DNA of 64,000 nucleotides from Mycolicibacterium sp. CBMA 247 (GTDB lineage Bacteria > Actinomycetota > Actinomycetes > Mycobacteriales > Mycobacteriaceae), in NCBI RefSeq assembly GCF_009729095.1, contig NZ_VTGX01000001.1:682001-746000 (forward strand), in the 5' to 3' direction. Position 1 is the first letter of the stretch. Each line of letters opens with the position of its first letter. Made by a program: the position numbers and the translations under genes. This document shows, in pieces, positions 36,554-46,657 of the stretch. Under the pieces are notes generated by a model, which was not told the origin of the DNA, searched no databases, and saw nothing but the letters and a program-made list of their open reading frames with translations.

Positions 36554-37144
36554 GTGCGACCGATGGTTCGTCGACTGCAACCGGAGCAGCGCCGGGCCGA
36601 GATCATCCGGCTCACTCGCGAGATGATCGCGACCGGAGCGGCGCACGAATTGACCCTGCGTAGCATCGCCCGCTATTGCGGCATGTCGGCACCGGGGCTC
36701 ATGCACCATTTCCCGACGGTGAAGGAACTGCTGGAAACCGTGTTGCGGCAACGCGACGATGACGACATGACAGCGATCCGCTCCACGCTGGTGCGGGACT
36801 ACGAGCGCCCTACGCTCCTGGACCTGGCAGACACGGTGGTGCGCTATTACGCCGCCAGGCCAACCGAGACGCGCAGCTTCGACGCACTCGAAGCCAGAGC
36901 GGTCGTGCCCGAGCACCCCGCACACGAGTTCTTCGCGTCATACCGGGCAGTTCAGCCACTCGAATTCACCAAACAGCTTGCGGCGCAGGATTACCGCGAT
37001 CCCGAGTCGGTGCTTCGGGTGCTCGGCGTGGTCGCCGATGGACTTCGTGCCCAGTGGTTGCGTGAGACCGAGACTCCGAACTATTGGGATGACTGGTCGG
37101 CCGTGCGAGACCATTCGTTAGGACATTTCGAACGCCGCGCTTAG
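36554..37144 (+). CDS. TetR family regulator, probable CYP102 repressor
   Basis: A 196-residue TetR protein. The DNA-binding domain is QPEQRRAEIIRLTREMIATGAAHELTLRSIARYCGMSAPGLMHHFPTVKELLETVL. The C-terminal domain begins DYERPTLLDLADTVVRYYAARP. The start is GTG 36554, or ATG 36563 three codons later. It is divergent from the CYP102 gene. In Bacillus the BM3 P450 is repressed by a TetR protein (Bm3R1) released by fatty acids; a parallel circuit is plausible here but not demonstrated. Confidence 0.88.
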   Translation: MRPMVRRLQPEQRRAEIIRLTREMIATGAAHELTLRSIARYCGMSAPGLMHHFPTVKELLETVLRQRDDDDMTAIRSTLVRDYERPTLLDLADTVVRYYAARPTETRSFDALEARAVVPEHPAHEFFASYRAVQPLEFTKQLAAQDYRDPESVLRVLGVVADGLRAQWLRETETPNYWDDWSAVRDHSLGHFERRA

Positions 37145-37146
37145 CC

Positions 37147-37170
37147 CCGATCCACCGATCCACCGATCCA
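37147..37170. repeat. Three tandem copies of CCGATCCA
   Basis: An exact 8-bp unit repeated three times between the convergent tetR and alpha/beta hydrolase genes. It is a small tandem repeat, potentially variable in copy number. No function is evident. Confidence 0.7.
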
Positions 37171-37209
37171 ACGAGGCCACGCGCAGCCGCGAGGATTTGC
37201 GACGTCTCC

Positions 37210-38223
37210 TCAGACGCTGGCTGGGCGGGGCGATTCCGGCTCAGCCAACCGATGGGTCGCGATGATATCGCCGAAAACCGCTGGAACCAGCCGGTTGAAG
37301 ATGTCGGCGCGCTCCCATTGCAGAAAGTGGCCGGCGCCCGGAATCACCAGCGGCCCAATGCGATTACGAAAAGCCCGCTCGGTGCGGGGAACGAAGTCCT
37401 CACCGACGACGTGATCGTCGGGACCGTACAGCACCAGCGTGGGCACGTCGACGGCATCCATCAGCGGGATGTCGGACATGGCGCGGCCGTAGGCGAGTTG
37501 ATAGGAAGCCCAACCGGCACGGAGCCGCTCCTCGTCGGCGAACGGCTCTGTCATGAAATCCACGTCGGACTGGGTGAACGTATAGGGCGAGCCCCACAAC
37601 CGATTGGTATACATCGCCGCAACCCACTGCCTGCGTGCCTCGGGTGTGGGCAGCATCGCGGCGAGTTCGTCGGGAAAGGCACCCTGCATCCAGCGGTAGT
37701 CGCCGGTGGGGTCGGCCGCACCGCCCACCGATGCCGGATGTTGGGTGCCGATTCCCGAATAGTCGACCGCCATGGGCGGCACAGTGTTGAAAACACAGAA
37801 GCCCGTGACGAATCCGGGAAAGCGGTGAATCAGGTCGGTGCTGACGACGGCCCCGACATCGCTCGCCGCGATCAGGCAGGACTCGTGCCCCAGCTCGTCA
37901 TGAACCAGCGCGTACAGATCGCGCGAGTAGGTGACGATGTCGTGTTGGTCGTCGAGCGGGATCGCACTGTCCCCCATTCCGCGCAGGTCCGGGACGATGA
38001 CTTCGAAGCCGACCGCGGTCAGCGCGTCGATGTTGCGCCACCAGATCCGCTTGGTCTCCGGGTAACCGTGCACCAGCAGAAGGGGCACACCGCCGACGCC
38101 CTCGCGGACGAACGCCAGCGAAACCCCTTCGGCGACAACGGCGGTGTGGATGACGAAGGCGTCAGGGGCCGGCGTCGGAGGCTGCGCCGGACGCTGACGC
38201 GGATCGTAACGGAAATCCGCCAT
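37210..38223 (-). CDS. Alpha/beta hydrolase, epoxide hydrolase / dehalogenase-like
   Basis: A 337-residue alpha/beta hydrolase. The oxyanion motif is VHGYPETKRIWW (HGxP), followed by VIVPDLRGMGDSAIP. The nucleophile elbow reads AASDVGAVVS, so the nucleophile is Asp, as in epoxide hydrolases and haloacetate dehalogenases. The acid lies near LYGPDDHVV and the catalytic His in GAGHFLQWE. The substrate is unknown. It lies 18 bp downstream of the amidohydrolase gene, hence a two-gene operon likely controlled by the TetR at 40208. Confidence 0.88.
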   Translation of the reverse strand: MADFRYDPRQRPAQPPTPAPDAFVIHTAVVAEGVSLAFVREGVGGVPLLLVHGYPETKRIWWRNIDALTAVGFEVIVPDLRGMGDSAIPLDDQHDIVTYSRDLYALVHDELGHESCLIAASDVGAVVSTDLIHRFPGFVTGFCVFNTVPPMAVDYSGIGTQHPASVGGAADPTGDYRWMQGAFPDELAAMLPTPEARRQWVAAMYTNRLWGSPYTFTQSDVDFMTEPFADEERLRAGWASYQLAYGRAMSDIPLMDAVDVPTLVLYGPDDHVVGEDFVPRTERAFRNRIGPLVIPGAGHFLQWERADIFNRLVPAVFGDIIATHRLAEPESPRPASV

Positions 38224-38241
38224 AGCGAAAGACCTTGCCGA

Positions 38242-40002
<1,761 letters not shown>

Positions 40003-40043
40003 GTTTTTGCTCCCTTGGGGCGTGGAGGCCGCTACGGTGGCAA

Positions 40044-40058
40044 TGTAACACCGTTACA
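40044..40058. promoter_or_regulatory. Perfect inverted repeat, probable TetR operator
   Basis: TGTAAC-ACC-GTTACA has perfect 6-bp arms with a 3-bp centre. It lies 42 bp upstream of the amidohydrolase start and 46 bp upstream of the leader ORF start, in the only divergent promoter gap. It is well placed to control both directions. Confidence 0.65.
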
Positions 40059-40103
40059 GACCCGCCGTGCTGAGTTTTCGATCTTCGTAGGGAGAGGCAC
40101 CTG

Positions 40104-40211
40104 GTGTTGTCCGGAGAGGAGCGGAGAATCATCGACATGCACCGCAACCTTGAGCGCTACCTCGAGCTGCCCGAGTCCGAACGCATCAGCGAAGCGCAGG
40201 CCGGCGGATGA
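40104..40211 (+). CDS. 35-residue leader ORF coupled to tetR
   Basis: GTG 40104 begins a 35-codon frame: MLSGEERRIIDMHRNLERYL then ELPESERISEAQAGG. Its TGA stop overlaps the tetR ATG (ATGA). A GGGAGAGG ribosome site precedes it. The product is amphipathic and highly charged (heptad-like leucines and isoleucines), suggesting a single helix. It may be a true micro-protein or serve mainly to couple tetR translation. No family was recognised. Confidence 0.6.
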   Translation: MLSGEERRIIDMHRNLERYLELPESERISEAQAGG

Positions 40212-40861
40212 GTCCGAAGCCCAGGGCAATAGATGCCGACGTCATACTCGACGCGGCAGCCTGCCTCATCGAAACGGATGGGGTGGAGGCTTTCTCGATG
40301 CGAGGGCTCTCGGAGCGCATCGGCGTTGCCGTCACCTCGATCTACTGGCACGTCGGAGGCCGTGACGCGCTCTTCGACAGCCTGGTCGACCGCCTGTTGG
40401 CCGAGATGGCGGGCCTGCCCATGGAGGGTGACAGTCCGGTGAATCGGATTGCCGCACTTGCGCGCAACCAGCGCAGCCTGCTGATCCGGCGACAACATCT
40501 GCTGGCAATCGCCCACGAGCGGGACCGGACGCCAACGTTGTTTCTACCGGTCCAGCAAAAGCTGGCAGCCGAACTGGCAAAGATGGGCGTCACCGGGACC
40601 CGCGCCGCACTGGTGCTGCGCGCGGTGGAGGTACACGTGGTCTCCTCTTCAGTGATGCTGTTTTCGGCCGTGCGCGGACCCCGGCACCAAGAGGAGGACC
40701 CGTCGTTGTGGACCGCCGACTGGCCCGATCAGGCACTCGTCAACGCCCTGCAGTCCCCCACCGACTACGACGCGGTGTTCGAATACGGTCTCGACGCGCT
40801 GCTGGCGCCGCTGGTTCTGCTCGACAGTCAGGTCAGGGCAGCACAGTCTTCATCAGCATGA
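40208..40861 (+). CDS. TetR family regulator of amidohydrolase operon
   Basis: A 217-residue TetR protein. The DNA-binding domain reads IDADVILDAAACLIETDGVEAFSMRGLSERIGVAVTSIYWHVGGRDALFDSLVDRLL. The C-terminal part (LLAIAHERDRTPTLFLPVQQKLAAEL) resembles the TetR_C domain of the TetR class that binds lipophilic ligands. The ATG overlaps the leader ORF stop. The 3' end overlaps the convergent DUF4185 gene by 29 bp. It probably acts at the inverted repeat 40044-40058. Confidence 0.9.
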   Translation: MSPKPRAIDADVILDAAACLIETDGVEAFSMRGLSERIGVAVTSIYWHVGGRDALFDSLVDRLLAEMAGLPMEGDSPVNRIAALARNQRSLLIRRQHLLAIAHERDRTPTLFLPVQQKLAAELAKMGVTGTRAALVLRAVEVHVVSSSVMLFSAVRGPRHQEEDPSLWTADWPDQALVNALQSPTDYDAVFEYGLDALLAPLVLLDSQVRAAQSSSA

Positions 40862-42290
40862 CGTTGTAGGCCGACCACAGCGACAGGTTGTAGTACAGCT
40901 CCTTGCCCGTCGACCACGGATGCAAAAACGGCGCGTAGATACCGCCGGGGATCTGTCCGGAAGGCACGATCAGTTGCTCGGGTCCCCACGGCCCCTGCGG
41001 TGCGGGCGCGGTCCGCATCACCACATCGTTCATCCCGTTGCCGTACATCACCAGGTACTGCTTGAGGTAGGTGTTGTACTGAGCCGACATTTCACTCACC
41101 GGACCCGGGATCACCGGTGTCGCGGCCGCCGGATTGCCCGGCACCCAGGCTCCGTTGTCGGCGTTCCAGTATTCGTATTTGGTGAGATCCGGAATCAGCG
41201 CAGGAGCCACCCGCGCGATGTACGCCGATCCGCCTCGTCCGTTCGGTGTCCCGAACGTGTAGATGTACGGATCGCCGGGGCCCGGCTTGAGGAACGCGCC
41301 CATCTGGAAGTTCTCGTTGCCTCCGCCGGGCGGGCGGATGGTCCCGGGGTAGACGCCCCAGTTCTCGCCGTTGTCCTGTGACATCGCGATCGCCGAGAAG
41401 TTGGTCGACCATGATCCCGGGCTGTCCCAGTTCCGGATCGACATGAAGTTCAGATACTGGTTCCGCCCGACGGCAACACCCGCGGTGGGAATGATGCCTG
41501 TCTCCTCCGGTGCCCGGTTGATGCTGTTGATGATCTGCTTGGAGATGCCCTGTCGCCACACCGGGGAACCCGAATACTTGTTGGCGACCACGCCGTCGGG
41601 CACGGCAACGGTCTGCGACAAGGAACCGTCATGGCTGCGGAACAAGGCGTTGTACCGCCATTGCTTACCGGGAATGCCGCAATATCCGTTGGTGTCGCCG
41701 AAGGCCATCAGCACCTGGCGGTTCACCGGATCGCCGTTGTCCCACATGATTCCGAGGTCGGTCCCGGTGATGGCGAAGCGCTTGATCGTCTGATTGGGGC
41801 TGTCAGGGCCGGTTACCCACCCGACGATCGACGTACCAGGGGGTTGCGCCGGCGCCGGTTGGGCCGCCGCGGGAGCTGGGGCGGGCTGGGCTGCCGCGGG
41901 CGCCGGAGCCGGTTGCGCCTGGTTCGGTACGGGTTGGGCGCCACCAGGATTGGGCGCCGGGACTACCGCGGCCTTCTGCCTGACCTGCCCGGTGTTCGGG
42001 ATCAGCGCCTTGAGGAGGGCCAACGGTAGCTGCCCCAGTTTGGGAGTCGGGGCCTGGTCGTTTGCCCCGACAGGCATGTGTCCGATGGGGCGGTTGAGCG
42101 GGGCGAGCCTGGACGGTTTGGGGATCTGGAAGGCCTGGTTCGGGAGGGGTTGCGCTGCGGCGGCAGCGCCTTCACAGGGCTCAGCCGATGCCGAAGGCGC
42201 TACGCCGACGGCGACGACGAGTCCGATTGCGGCCGCCGCCGCCATCGTCGAAGCACCTCGAGGACGTCGCGACATGTCACACCTTCCCAA
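40833..42290 (-). CDS. Secreted DUF4185 protein, candidate GH183 endo-D-arabinanase
   Basis: A 485-residue exported protein: signal peptide ending at SASA (MSRRPRG start at 42275 is an alternative), a Pro/Ala-rich linker (repeated QPAPAPAAA) to about residue 150, then a DUF4185 domain. The latter has GWVTGPDSPNQTIKRFAITGTDLGIMWDNG, FGDTNGYCG, RNQYLNFMSIRNW and VRPP-type sialidase-like beta-propeller features. Some DUF4185 members were recently assigned to GH183, endo-acting enzymes cutting the D-arabinan of mycobacterial cell walls; whether this one is active is inference. Its 3' end overlaps the convergent tetR. Confidence 0.85.
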   Translation of the reverse strand: MGRCDMSRRPRGASTMAAAAAIGLVVAVGVAPSASAEPCEGAAAAAQPLPNQAFQIPKPSRLAPLNRPIGHMPVGANDQAPTPKLGQLPLALLKALIPNTGQVRQKAAVVPAPNPGGAQPVPNQAQPAPAPAAAQPAPAPAAAQPAPAQPPGTSIVGWVTGPDSPNQTIKRFAITGTDLGIMWDNGDPVNRQVLMAFGDTNGYCGIPGKQWRYNALFRSHDGSLSQTVAVPDGVVANKYSGSPVWRQGISKQIINSINRAPEETGIIPTAGVAVGRNQYLNFMSIRNWDSPGSWSTNFSAIAMSQDNGENWGVYPGTIRPPGGGNENFQMGAFLKPGPGDPYIYTFGTPNGRGGSAYIARVAPALIPDLTKYEYWNADNGAWVPGNPAAATPVIPGPVSEMSAQYNTYLKQYLVMYGNGMNDVVMRTAPAPQGPWGPEQLIVPSGQIPGGIYAPFLHPWSTGKELYYNLSLWSAYNVMLMKTVLP

Positions 42291-42308
42291 TGCAGGGACG
42301 TCGACATG

Positions 42309-42333
42309 ACGTCACAGTTGACTGATGTGACGT
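42309..42333. promoter_or_regulatory. Inverted repeat upstream of DUF4185 gene
   Basis: ACGTCACA and TGTGACGT form perfect 8-bp arms around a 9-bp spacer, 19 bp upstream of the annotated DUF4185 start. It is a possible operator, or part of the promoter, for this gene. Confidence 0.4.
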
Positions 42334-42531
42334 TAGTGATCAATGTTGTCGATGTGGCCAGTGATGCACCGATAGGTACCGTCCCGTGACCGTGTCGCAA
42401 CCGGCCCCGGCGTGTTGCGCTCCCATCGTTGCCGCTTCTCAGCTGTTCATCGCCGTTCGCTACGCCTGGCCTTGCGTTCCTCGATACGGTGGGCAGTGGT
42501 GGAACTATCGAAACGAGCGAGGGGTATCACC

Positions 42532-42636
42532 ATGGCCGAAAAAGGTACATACGATCCGAAAAAGGGCGGCAAATTCGAGCCGACCACCAAGGCCCAGCCA
42601 CCGCCACCTCCGCGGCCCGGGGGCAACAAGAAGTAG
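42532..42636 (+). CDS. 34-residue basic Pro-rich protein
   Basis: ATG 42532 with a GAGGGG ribosome site encodes MAEKGTYDPKKGGKFEPTTK then AQPPPPPRPGGNKK. It is Lys/Gly/Pro-rich, with no hydrophobic core, so it is likely disordered. It is directly followed by an exceptionally long hairpin. The composition (PPPPPRP) hints at protein interaction. No family assignment is made. The clean ribosome site and terminator support a real gene. Confidence 0.6.
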   Translation: MAEKGTYDPKKGGKFEPTTKAQPPPPPRPGGNKK

Positions 42637-42641
42637 TCAGA

Positions 42642-42690
42642 CGAAACTGCCCACGTGCGAGCAACTTCAGCTCGCACGTGGGCAGTTTCG
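42642..42690. terminator. 20-bp perfect hairpin after the 34-aa gene
   Basis: Two perfectly complementary 20-nt arms (42642-42661 and 42671-42690; cores ACTGCCCACG and CGTGGGCAGT) flank a 9-nt loop. They start 6 bp after the small gene's stop. The right arm is followed by ATTT. A stem this long exceeds normal terminators and may be a mobile or dispersed palindromic unit. Confidence 0.75.
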
Positions 42691-42737
42691 ATTTGCGGGT
42701 CAGCTACAGACTTGAAATAAGGGGGCTGCACAGAGGC

Positions 42738-45587
42738 TTAGTACGTTGGCTGGTGCTGCAGCTCCGCCAGGCGCCGCTTCGACGCAGACGACTGGATCAC
42801 CTGCGGCCACCAGAACCACCGGCCCAGCATCGCCGCGATCGCCGGGGTCATGAACGACCGCACGATCAGTGTGTCGAACAGCAAGCCCAGCGCGATGGTG
42901 GTGCCGACCTGTGCCATCACCTTGAGGTCGCTGAACGCGAACGAAGCCATCGTGAAGGCGAACACCAGACCCGCCGAGGTCACCACCGAACCGGTACCCG
43001 CCATCGCCCGGATGATGCCGGTTTTCAGGCCACCCGGCAGTTCTTCCTTGAACCGGGACACCAGCAGCAGGTTGTAGTCGGAGCCGACCGCGAGCAGCAG
43101 GATGACCGACATCGCCAACACCATCCAGTGCAGCTCCAGCCCAAGCAGGTGCTGCCAGACGAGCACGGACAAACCGAATGACGCACCGAGGGACAGCAGC
43201 ACCGTTCCGACGATCACCGCCGCGGCCACCGCACTTCGGGTGATGAGCAGCATGATGATGAAAATGAGTGATACCGCGGCGATTCCGGCAATCAGCAGGT
43301 CGTAGAAGGACCCGTCCCGCATGTCCTTGTAGGTCGCTGCCGTACCGGCGAGATAGATCCTGGAGCCTTCCAGCGGCGTGCCCTTGAGCGCTTCCCTGGC
43401 CGCCTGCTTGATCGGGTCCACATGGCTGACGCCCTCCGGCGTCGCGGGATCGCCTTCGTGGCTGATGATGAACCGCACCGACTTGCCGTCGGGTGAGATG
43501 AAGGACTTCATGCCACGCTTGAAGTCCTTGTTGTCGAAGGCTTCCGGCGGAAGATAGAACGTGTCGTCATTGCGAGCCTCGTCGAAGGCCTTGCCCATTG
43601 CCGTCGAATTCTCTTGCATGGCGGCCATCTGATCCTGTTGACCCGCCTGCGTGGCCCGCTGCGTCAGCATCATCGTCTTCATGGACTTCATGGTCTGGAT
43701 CTGCGACGGCATCAACGCGACCAACTGCGGCATCAACGAGTCGAGCCGCTCCAGCTCGGGAACCAACGCCTGAACGTCGTCGGTCATGGTGTCGATCCCA
43801 TCGAGGGTGTCGAAGATCGACCGGATCGACCAGCACAGCGGGACATCGAAGCAGTGCGGCTCCCAGTAGAGGTAATTGCGCATGGGACGCAGGAAGTCGT
43901 CGAAATTACCTATGTTGTCGCGCAATTCGGCGATGTCGAGGGTCATCGCCTTGGTCTTGGCAACCATCGAGTGCGTGGTGTCGGCCATCTGCTGGGTCAG
44001 GCGCGACATCTGCTCCATCGTGTCGATGGTCTTCTGCATCTCGTCGGCCTGGACCAGCATGTCGGCCATCCGGTCCTGCTGATACTTCCGGTTCATCGTG
44101 TTGAGCGTGCCCTGCCGGCTGAGCATGAACGGGATACTCGTGTGCTCGATCGGGCGGCCGTTGGGCCTGGTGATCGCCTGCACCCTGGAGATGCCGGGGA
44201 CCCGGACGACCCCCTTCGCGATCTTGTCGATGACGAGAAAGTCTGCGGGGTTTCTCAGATCGTGGTCGGTCTCGATCATCAGCAGTTCGGGGTTCATCCG
44301 TGCAGCACTGAAATGCCTTTCGGCAGCGGCGTATCCGACGTTGGCCGTCAGATCGGAGGGCAGGTATTTGCGGGCGTCATAATTCGTCTTGTAACCCGGC
44401 AACGTGAGCAGGCCGATGAGCGCGAGGCCCAACGTCGCGGCCAGGACCGGCCCCGGCCACCGCACCACCGCGATGCCGACCCGACGCCAGCCACGCGACC
44501 GGATGCTGCGCTTGGGCTCGAATCGTCCGAACCGGCTGCCGATCACGATGACCGCCGGGCCCATCGTCAGAGCTGCGACGACCGCGACGAACGTGCCCAC
44601 CGCGCACGGCACACCCATGGTCTGGAAGTACGGCAGGCGGGTGAAGCTGAGGCACAACATCGCGCCGGCAATCGTCATCCCGGACCCCAGGACCACATGC
44701 GAGGTACCGCGAAACATGGTGTAATACGCGGTTTCCCGGTCTTCGCCGGCACCGCGGGCCTCTTGATAACGGCCGATCGCGAAGATGGCGTAGTCGGTTC
44801 CCGCCGCGATGACCATCAACGTCAGGAGGTTGACCGCGAAAGTCGACAGCCCGATGACCCCGGTGTGGGCCAGGAACGCCACGATGCCGCGGGCTGCGCC
44901 CAGCTCCATGAACACCATGAGCAGCACCATGATCATGGTGGCGATCGAACGGTAGACGATCAGCAGCATCACCGCGATCACCAGGAGCGTGATGGCGGTG
45001 ACCCGCGCGATGCTCTTGTCGCCGGCATGGTGCTGATCAGAAACCAGCGGCGCCCCGCCCGTGACATACACCTTGATCCCGGCCGGAGGCGACGACTGCT
45101 TGACGATGTCACGTACCGCGGCGACGGAATCGTTGGCCAGCGTTTCGCCCTGGTTGCCGCGGAGGTAGACCTGGACGTAGGCAGACTTGCCGTCGTTGCT
45201 CTGCGCGCCCGAGGCCGTCAGCGGGTCACCCCAGAAGTCGGCGACGTGCTGGACGTGGGCGGTATCTGCCTCGAGCTTGTCGACGATGCCGTCGTAATAG
45301 TGGTGAGCGTCGTCGCCCAGGGCTTGCTCGCCCTCCAACACCACCATGGCGTTGCTGTCGGAGTCGAACTCCTGGAAGTCGCTGCCGATCTTGCGCATGG
45401 CGACCATCGCCGGGGCGTCTTTGGCGCTCAGCCCGACCGTGTGCTCCTCGCCGACCTTCTCCAGTGGTGGGATGAGGACGTTCGTCAGGACGGTCAGGGC
45501 TACCCACCCGAGCACGATGGGCACCGCCAGCATGCGGATGACCCGGGCGATGCCCGACCCATTCGTATCTTTGCCGTGGGTGCTCAT
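42738..45587 (-). CDS. MmpL family RND transporter
   Basis: A 949-residue MmpL protein from ATG 45585-45587 (GGGAG ribosome site); the open frame extends 38 codons further. There are two halves of membrane segments: a first helix at [26 protein letters not shown], the porter loop, then TM2-6 with the [16 protein letters not shown] motif of the proton relay. A coiled-coil-rich second loop follows ([20 protein letters not shown]), then TM8-12 with [16 protein letters not shown]. MmpL4/5-type transporters export lipids or siderophores. No mmpS partner is adjacent, although many MmpL4/5-like genes have one. The cargo is unknown. Confidence 0.93.
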   Translation of the reverse strand: MSTHGKDTNGSGIARVIRMLAVPIVLGWVALTVLTNVLIPPLEKVGEEHTVGLSAKDAPAMVAMRKIGSDFQEFDSDSNAMVVLEGEQALGDDAHHYYDGIVDKLEADTAHVQHVADFWGDPLTASGAQSNDGKSAYVQVYLRGNQGETLANDSVAAVRDIVKQSSPPAGIKVYVTGGAPLVSDQHHAGDKSIARVTAITLLVIAVMLLIVYRSIATMIMVLLMVFMELGAARGIVAFLAHTGVIGLSTFAVNLLTLMVIAAGTDYAIFAIGRYQEARGAGEDRETAYYTMFRGTSHVVLGSGMTIAGAMLCLSFTRLPYFQTMGVPCAVGTFVAVVAALTMGPAVIVIGSRFGRFEPKRSIRSRGWRRVGIAVVRWPGPVLAATLGLALIGLLTLPGYKTNYDARKYLPSDLTANVGYAAAERHFSAARMNPELLMIETDHDLRNPADFLVIDKIAKGVVRVPGISRVQAITRPNGRPIEHTSIPFMLSRQGTLNTMNRKYQQDRMADMLVQADEMQKTIDTMEQMSRLTQQMADTTHSMVAKTKAMTLDIAELRDNIGNFDDFLRPMRNYLYWEPHCFDVPLCWSIRSIFDTLDGIDTMTDDVQALVPELERLDSLMPQLVALMPSQIQTMKSMKTMMLTQRATQAGQQDQMAAMQENSTAMGKAFDEARNDDTFYLPPEAFDNKDFKRGMKSFISPDGKSVRFIISHEGDPATPEGVSHVDPIKQAAREALKGTPLEGSRIYLAGTAATYKDMRDGSFYDLLIAGIAAVSLIFIIMLLITRSAVAAAVIVGTVLLSLGASFGLSVLVWQHLLGLELHWMVLAMSVILLLAVGSDYNLLLVSRFKEELPGGLKTGIIRAMAGTGSVVTSAGLVFAFTMASFAFSDLKVMAQVGTTIALGLLFDTLIVRSFMTPAIAAMLGRWFWWPQVIQSSASKRRLAELQHQPTY

Positions 45588-45811
45588 CGCGTGCGCTCCC
45601 GGGCGCATTGTCCCGCACGTGTACGTGGTGCCTTGGTCTGCACAACCCGCCCCTTCGATCAGGCCACTGTCGCCCGGTGGGACAGATCGCAAGCGATACA
45701 AATACGCAATCGCGCGTAATATACCTAGCCTGTCAAAGTGTCGGTGTCAATAATCACTTTGCGGGCCCGCTGACAGCATCGTCACAGCTGCGTCGCGCCC
45801 GCGAATGGAGA
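45588..45811. other. Region upstream of mmpL
   Basis: A 224-bp AT-richer gap holding the mmpL promoter. A small inverted repeat TACGC (45703-45707)/GCGTA (45714-45718) with a 6-bp spacer lies near AT-rich TAATATACC. No regulator gene is adjacent and no gene is supported here. Confidence 0.35.
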
Positions 45812-46549
45812 TCAGACCGCGCCCGGACTTTGGTGGGCGTGTTGCCGCGTCCGCTCCCATGGCCAAGTCATCAGCGCCCACACCACGAGAACGATCGCGA
45901 TCTCGGTCAGCAGATACACCGGCCACGGCCCCAATACGTCCAGCAGGGACGCGGTGGGAGGTTTCCTGTTGAGGTAGCCATAGTTCGATCCCGTGATCAC
46001 GTTGAAGGCGAAGGTGACGGCCGCCCACGCGAGGGTCGCGATGACAGCGAAGCGGTAGTCGCGCCACCGCGGTCGCATCCCACGCCCCCAGGTGAGATAG
46101 ATGGCCGCCCACACAACGAGCACATGAAGCGTGAAGAACGTGACGAAGAGGTGATGGGGAAAGTCCGGAGCGCCTTCCCTCGGTGTACCGATATCCGGTG
46201 TGATCAATGCCTGTGAGCTCAGGACGAGGCCCCAGAAGTAGGTGAGTACGAAGGCCCAATGCCGCTGTGACCACAAGGCGTACGCCGCCGCGAGTTCGGT
46301 TAGGTCGCACAACTGCAGTGGCACCGAGGTGTCGACCGTGGGCTCGACCAGCTTGTAGCCCAGCGCCACGACGAATGCCGCGATGATGAGAGCCGCCAGC
46401 ACGCGGCTGAGGAGCCGGGCCTGCGATTCGGTCTGCCGACGGCCGATCATGACCAGGAGCACCGCGCCAGTGGCGAACACCGCCAGCACCACCAGGTGCG
46501 ACGGGCCGTAAGCCGAGAACTCGCGTTGTGCAGTGAACAGTCCGATCAA
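45812..46549 (-). CDS. YwaF-like (TIGR02206) integral membrane protein
   Basis: A 245-residue protein with seven predicted membrane helices. Family features are FSAYGPSHLVVLAVF near the start, VPLQLCDLTELAAAYAL, YFWGLVLSSQALITPDIG, FPHHLFVTFFTLHVLVVWAAIYL and ITGSNYGYLNRKPPTASLLDVLGPWPVYL. The family function is unknown. The start is a TTG at 46549 immediately after GGGGGAG, which is closer than ideal, so the true start is uncertain. It is upstream of mmpL on the same strand. Confidence 0.82.
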   Translation of the reverse strand: MIGLFTAQREFSAYGPSHLVVLAVFATGAVLLVMIGRRQTESQARLLSRVLAALIIAAFVVALGYKLVEPTVDTSVPLQLCDLTELAAAYALWSQRHWAFVLTYFWGLVLSSQALITPDIGTPREGAPDFPHHLFVTFFTLHVLVVWAAIYLTWGRGMRPRWRDYRFAVIATLAWAAVTFAFNVITGSNYGYLNRKPPTASLLDVLGPWPVYLLTEIAIVLVVWALMTWPWERTRQHAHQSPGAV

Positions 46550-46657
46550 CTCCCCCGTTCGTCACACGCAGGAACCGATTACCCAATGATCGCAAAGGTC
46601 ATTCGAACGGCGGACCAAATTCGCTGTAGACGATGTGCGAATCAAGGCCTCACGCCT

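Noticed and set aside
43614-45719. 701-codon plus-strand frame opposite mmpL
   Set aside because: Antisense shadow of the MmpL gene; His/Gln/Arg-rich with no recognisable domains or ribosome site.
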